Shown here: one piece after another, positions 63,227 through 64,000 of the stretch
How the letters are laid out: each line of letters opens with the position of its first letter
Numbering within the stretch: position 1 is the first letter of the stretch
Source of the DNA: Actinomyces respiraculi
GTDB lineage: Bacteria; Actinomycetota; Actinomycetes; Actinomycetales; Actinomycetaceae
Length of the DNA: 64,000 nucleotides
Direction of reading: 5' to 3'
Assembly: GCF_014595995.2 (NCBI RefSeq)
Contig: NZ_CP063989.1
Span: forward strand, 1,984,001 to 2,048,000
Notes under the pieces: generated by a model
The model's input: only the letters and a program-made list of their open reading frames with translations
Database searches by the model: none
Told to the model about the DNA's origin: nothing
Translations under genes and position numbers: made by a program

Positions 63227-63232
63227 AGTGTA
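63227..63232 (-). promoter_or_regulatory. Leaderless -10 element of the DUF3039 gene
   Basis: TACACT on the minus strand, seven bases before the ATG at 63219. Confidence 0.55.
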
Positions 63233-63361
63233 GGCCGGGGCGCTGGGGGTGCCCCCGGGCGGGTGCTGTGGTTCTTCTCCCGCCGACGACGCCGCCCCCG
63301 CCGGTCCCGCCGAGCCCGCTTGCCCATCCACAAGACCCGGCATGGAGTCCGACGACGGCGA

Positions 63362-63390
63362 GGGGCCACCTCCGGTTGGGAGGCGACCCC
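63362..63390 (-). terminator. Possible terminator after nagB
   Basis: GGGG-CC-CCTCC pairs with GGAGG-G-CCCC around a short loop, with two mismatches, about 60 bases after the nagB stop. Confidence 0.4.
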
Positions 63391-63447
63391 TGGCGGGTGG
63401 ACGGGGGCCCGCGGGTCCCTGAGCGGGGCGGGCGCGACGCCGTCGGA

Positions 63448-64000
63448 TCAGTGCGTGCTCAGCAGGCCGGCGGCCGCCGGGTCGACGAGGACGAGGGCGT
63501 CCGCGTGGTTCTGCATGACGGTGGCGGGCCACTCGGCGCTGACCTCGCCCTCGACGAGCTGGCGCACGGCCTCGGCCTTGTTCTCACCGGTGGCGATGAG
63601 GACGAGCGTGCGGGCCTTCATGATGGTGCCCAGCCCCTGGGTGATGCAGTGCGTGGGGACGGCGTCGATGTCGCCGTCGAAGAAGCGGGCGTTGTCGCGG
63701 CGGGTCTGCTCAGTCAGGACGTCGATGTGGGTGGAGGAGTCGAGGGGCCCACCGGGCTCGTTGAAGCCGATGTGGCCGTCGGCGCCGATGCCCAGGATCT
63801 GCAGGTCGCAGTAGCCGGCGGCGGCCATCGTGGCCTCGTACTCGTCGCAGGCGGCCTGGAGGTCGGGGTTGAGGGCGTCGGGGCCGTGGAGGGCGCCGGG
63901 GCGCATGTCGACGCGCGAGCGCAGGTTGCGCTCCATGAAGGTGGCGTAGCGCTCGGGGTGGCCCTCGGGCAGGCCGACGTACTCGTCGAGCATGAAGCCG
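63448..64000 (-). CDS. nagB: Glucosamine-6-phosphate deaminase, N-terminus beyond the window
   Basis: The last about 183 codons are present; the gene continues past the right edge. LDEYVGLPEGHPERYATFM, LGIGADGHIGFNEPGGPLDS and ITQGLGTIMKAR are NagB signatures, with the catalytic Asp of LDEYVGL and the His of GADGHIGF. It converts glucosamine-6-phosphate to fructose-6-phosphate and ammonia. Confidence 0.94.
   Translation of the reverse strand, partial: GFMLDEYVGLPEGHPERYATFMERNLRSRVDMRPGALHGPDALNPDLQAACDEYEATMAAAGYCDLQILGIGADGHIGFNEPGGPLDSSTHIDVLTEQTRRDNARFFDGDIDAVPTHCITQGLGTIMKARTLVLIATGENKAEAVRQLVEGEVSAEWPATVMQNHADALVLVDPAAAGLLSTH

Noticed and set aside
63233..63447. Small basic peptide (Arg-rich) upstream of the DUF3039 gene
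   Set aside because: No ribosome site or conservation could be seen, and the -10 of the DUF3039 gene lies just downstream; the Arg-rich composition is expected from GC-rich DNA.

Overview
The window is high-GC DNA from an actinobacterium, most likely an Actinomyces or close Actinomycetaceae relative. Support comes from the actinobacterial families DUF3046, DUF3039, DUF2017, SatD, the DUF3516-type helicase and a ClgR-like regulator, from GTP-dependent PEP carboxykinase, and from the order murI, Rv1339-like metallo-hydrolase, rph, rdgB next to clpS and a pncB gene, which is also found in mycobacteria. No rRNA, CRISPR array or prophage was seen.

Layout. (1) Positions 1-13009 form an accessory island with visibly lower GC in its gene-bearing part and transposase remnants at both ends. 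Its core is a compact class III lanthipeptide locus: synthetase (lanKC-type), a 44-residue precursor read directly from the DNA, an ABC exporter (ATPase plus FtsX-like permease), a prolyl-oligopeptidase-family protease, and a divergent two-component system whose kinase and regulator genes are split by a decayed IS5-type insertion. The right edge holds a decayed IS481-like element and then a 1,060-bp unit bounded by 56-bp inverted repeats. Inside that unit is a mirror-symmetric array of a 19-bp iteron. (2) 13051-18731: alpha-galactosidase plus sugar ABC uptake operon. (3) 18754-22678: divergent fhs and pckG. (4) 22754-33546: recX/recA with an SOS box, DUF3046, ClgR-like regulator, cinA/pgsA, capA-like gene, ftsK, pfkB-type kinase and RNase J. 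(5) 33590-39117: an ABC ATPase remnant, two tRNA-Glu and one tRNA-Gln, a lipoprotein, gltX, a MalY/PatB-type lyase and an FAH-family hydrolase. (6) 39127-45207: four tandem paralogous AGCS amino-acid:cation symporters. (7) 45333-53364: a DUF3516-type helicase, a decayed homocysteine methyltransferase in frame with a GNAT domain, yccF, a SatD-type regulator with two palindromic operators, an ATP-grasp gene, two tRNA-Lys, a small helical protein and bcp. (8) 53401-64000: oxidoreductase, tRNA-Leu, rph/rdgB, MBL hydrolase, murI, DUF2017/clpS, pncB, a helicase with DUF3039, and nagB running off the right edge.

Two themes stand out. The lanthipeptide locus is complete enough to propose a product: a leader with an ILEFQ recognition motif and a core with two Ser-x2-Ser/Thr-xn-Cys modules. 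Separately, at least thirteen genes have a TANNNT-like hexamer ending exactly 6 or 7 bases before the start codon, which predicts widespread leaderless transcription and fixes several start sites.
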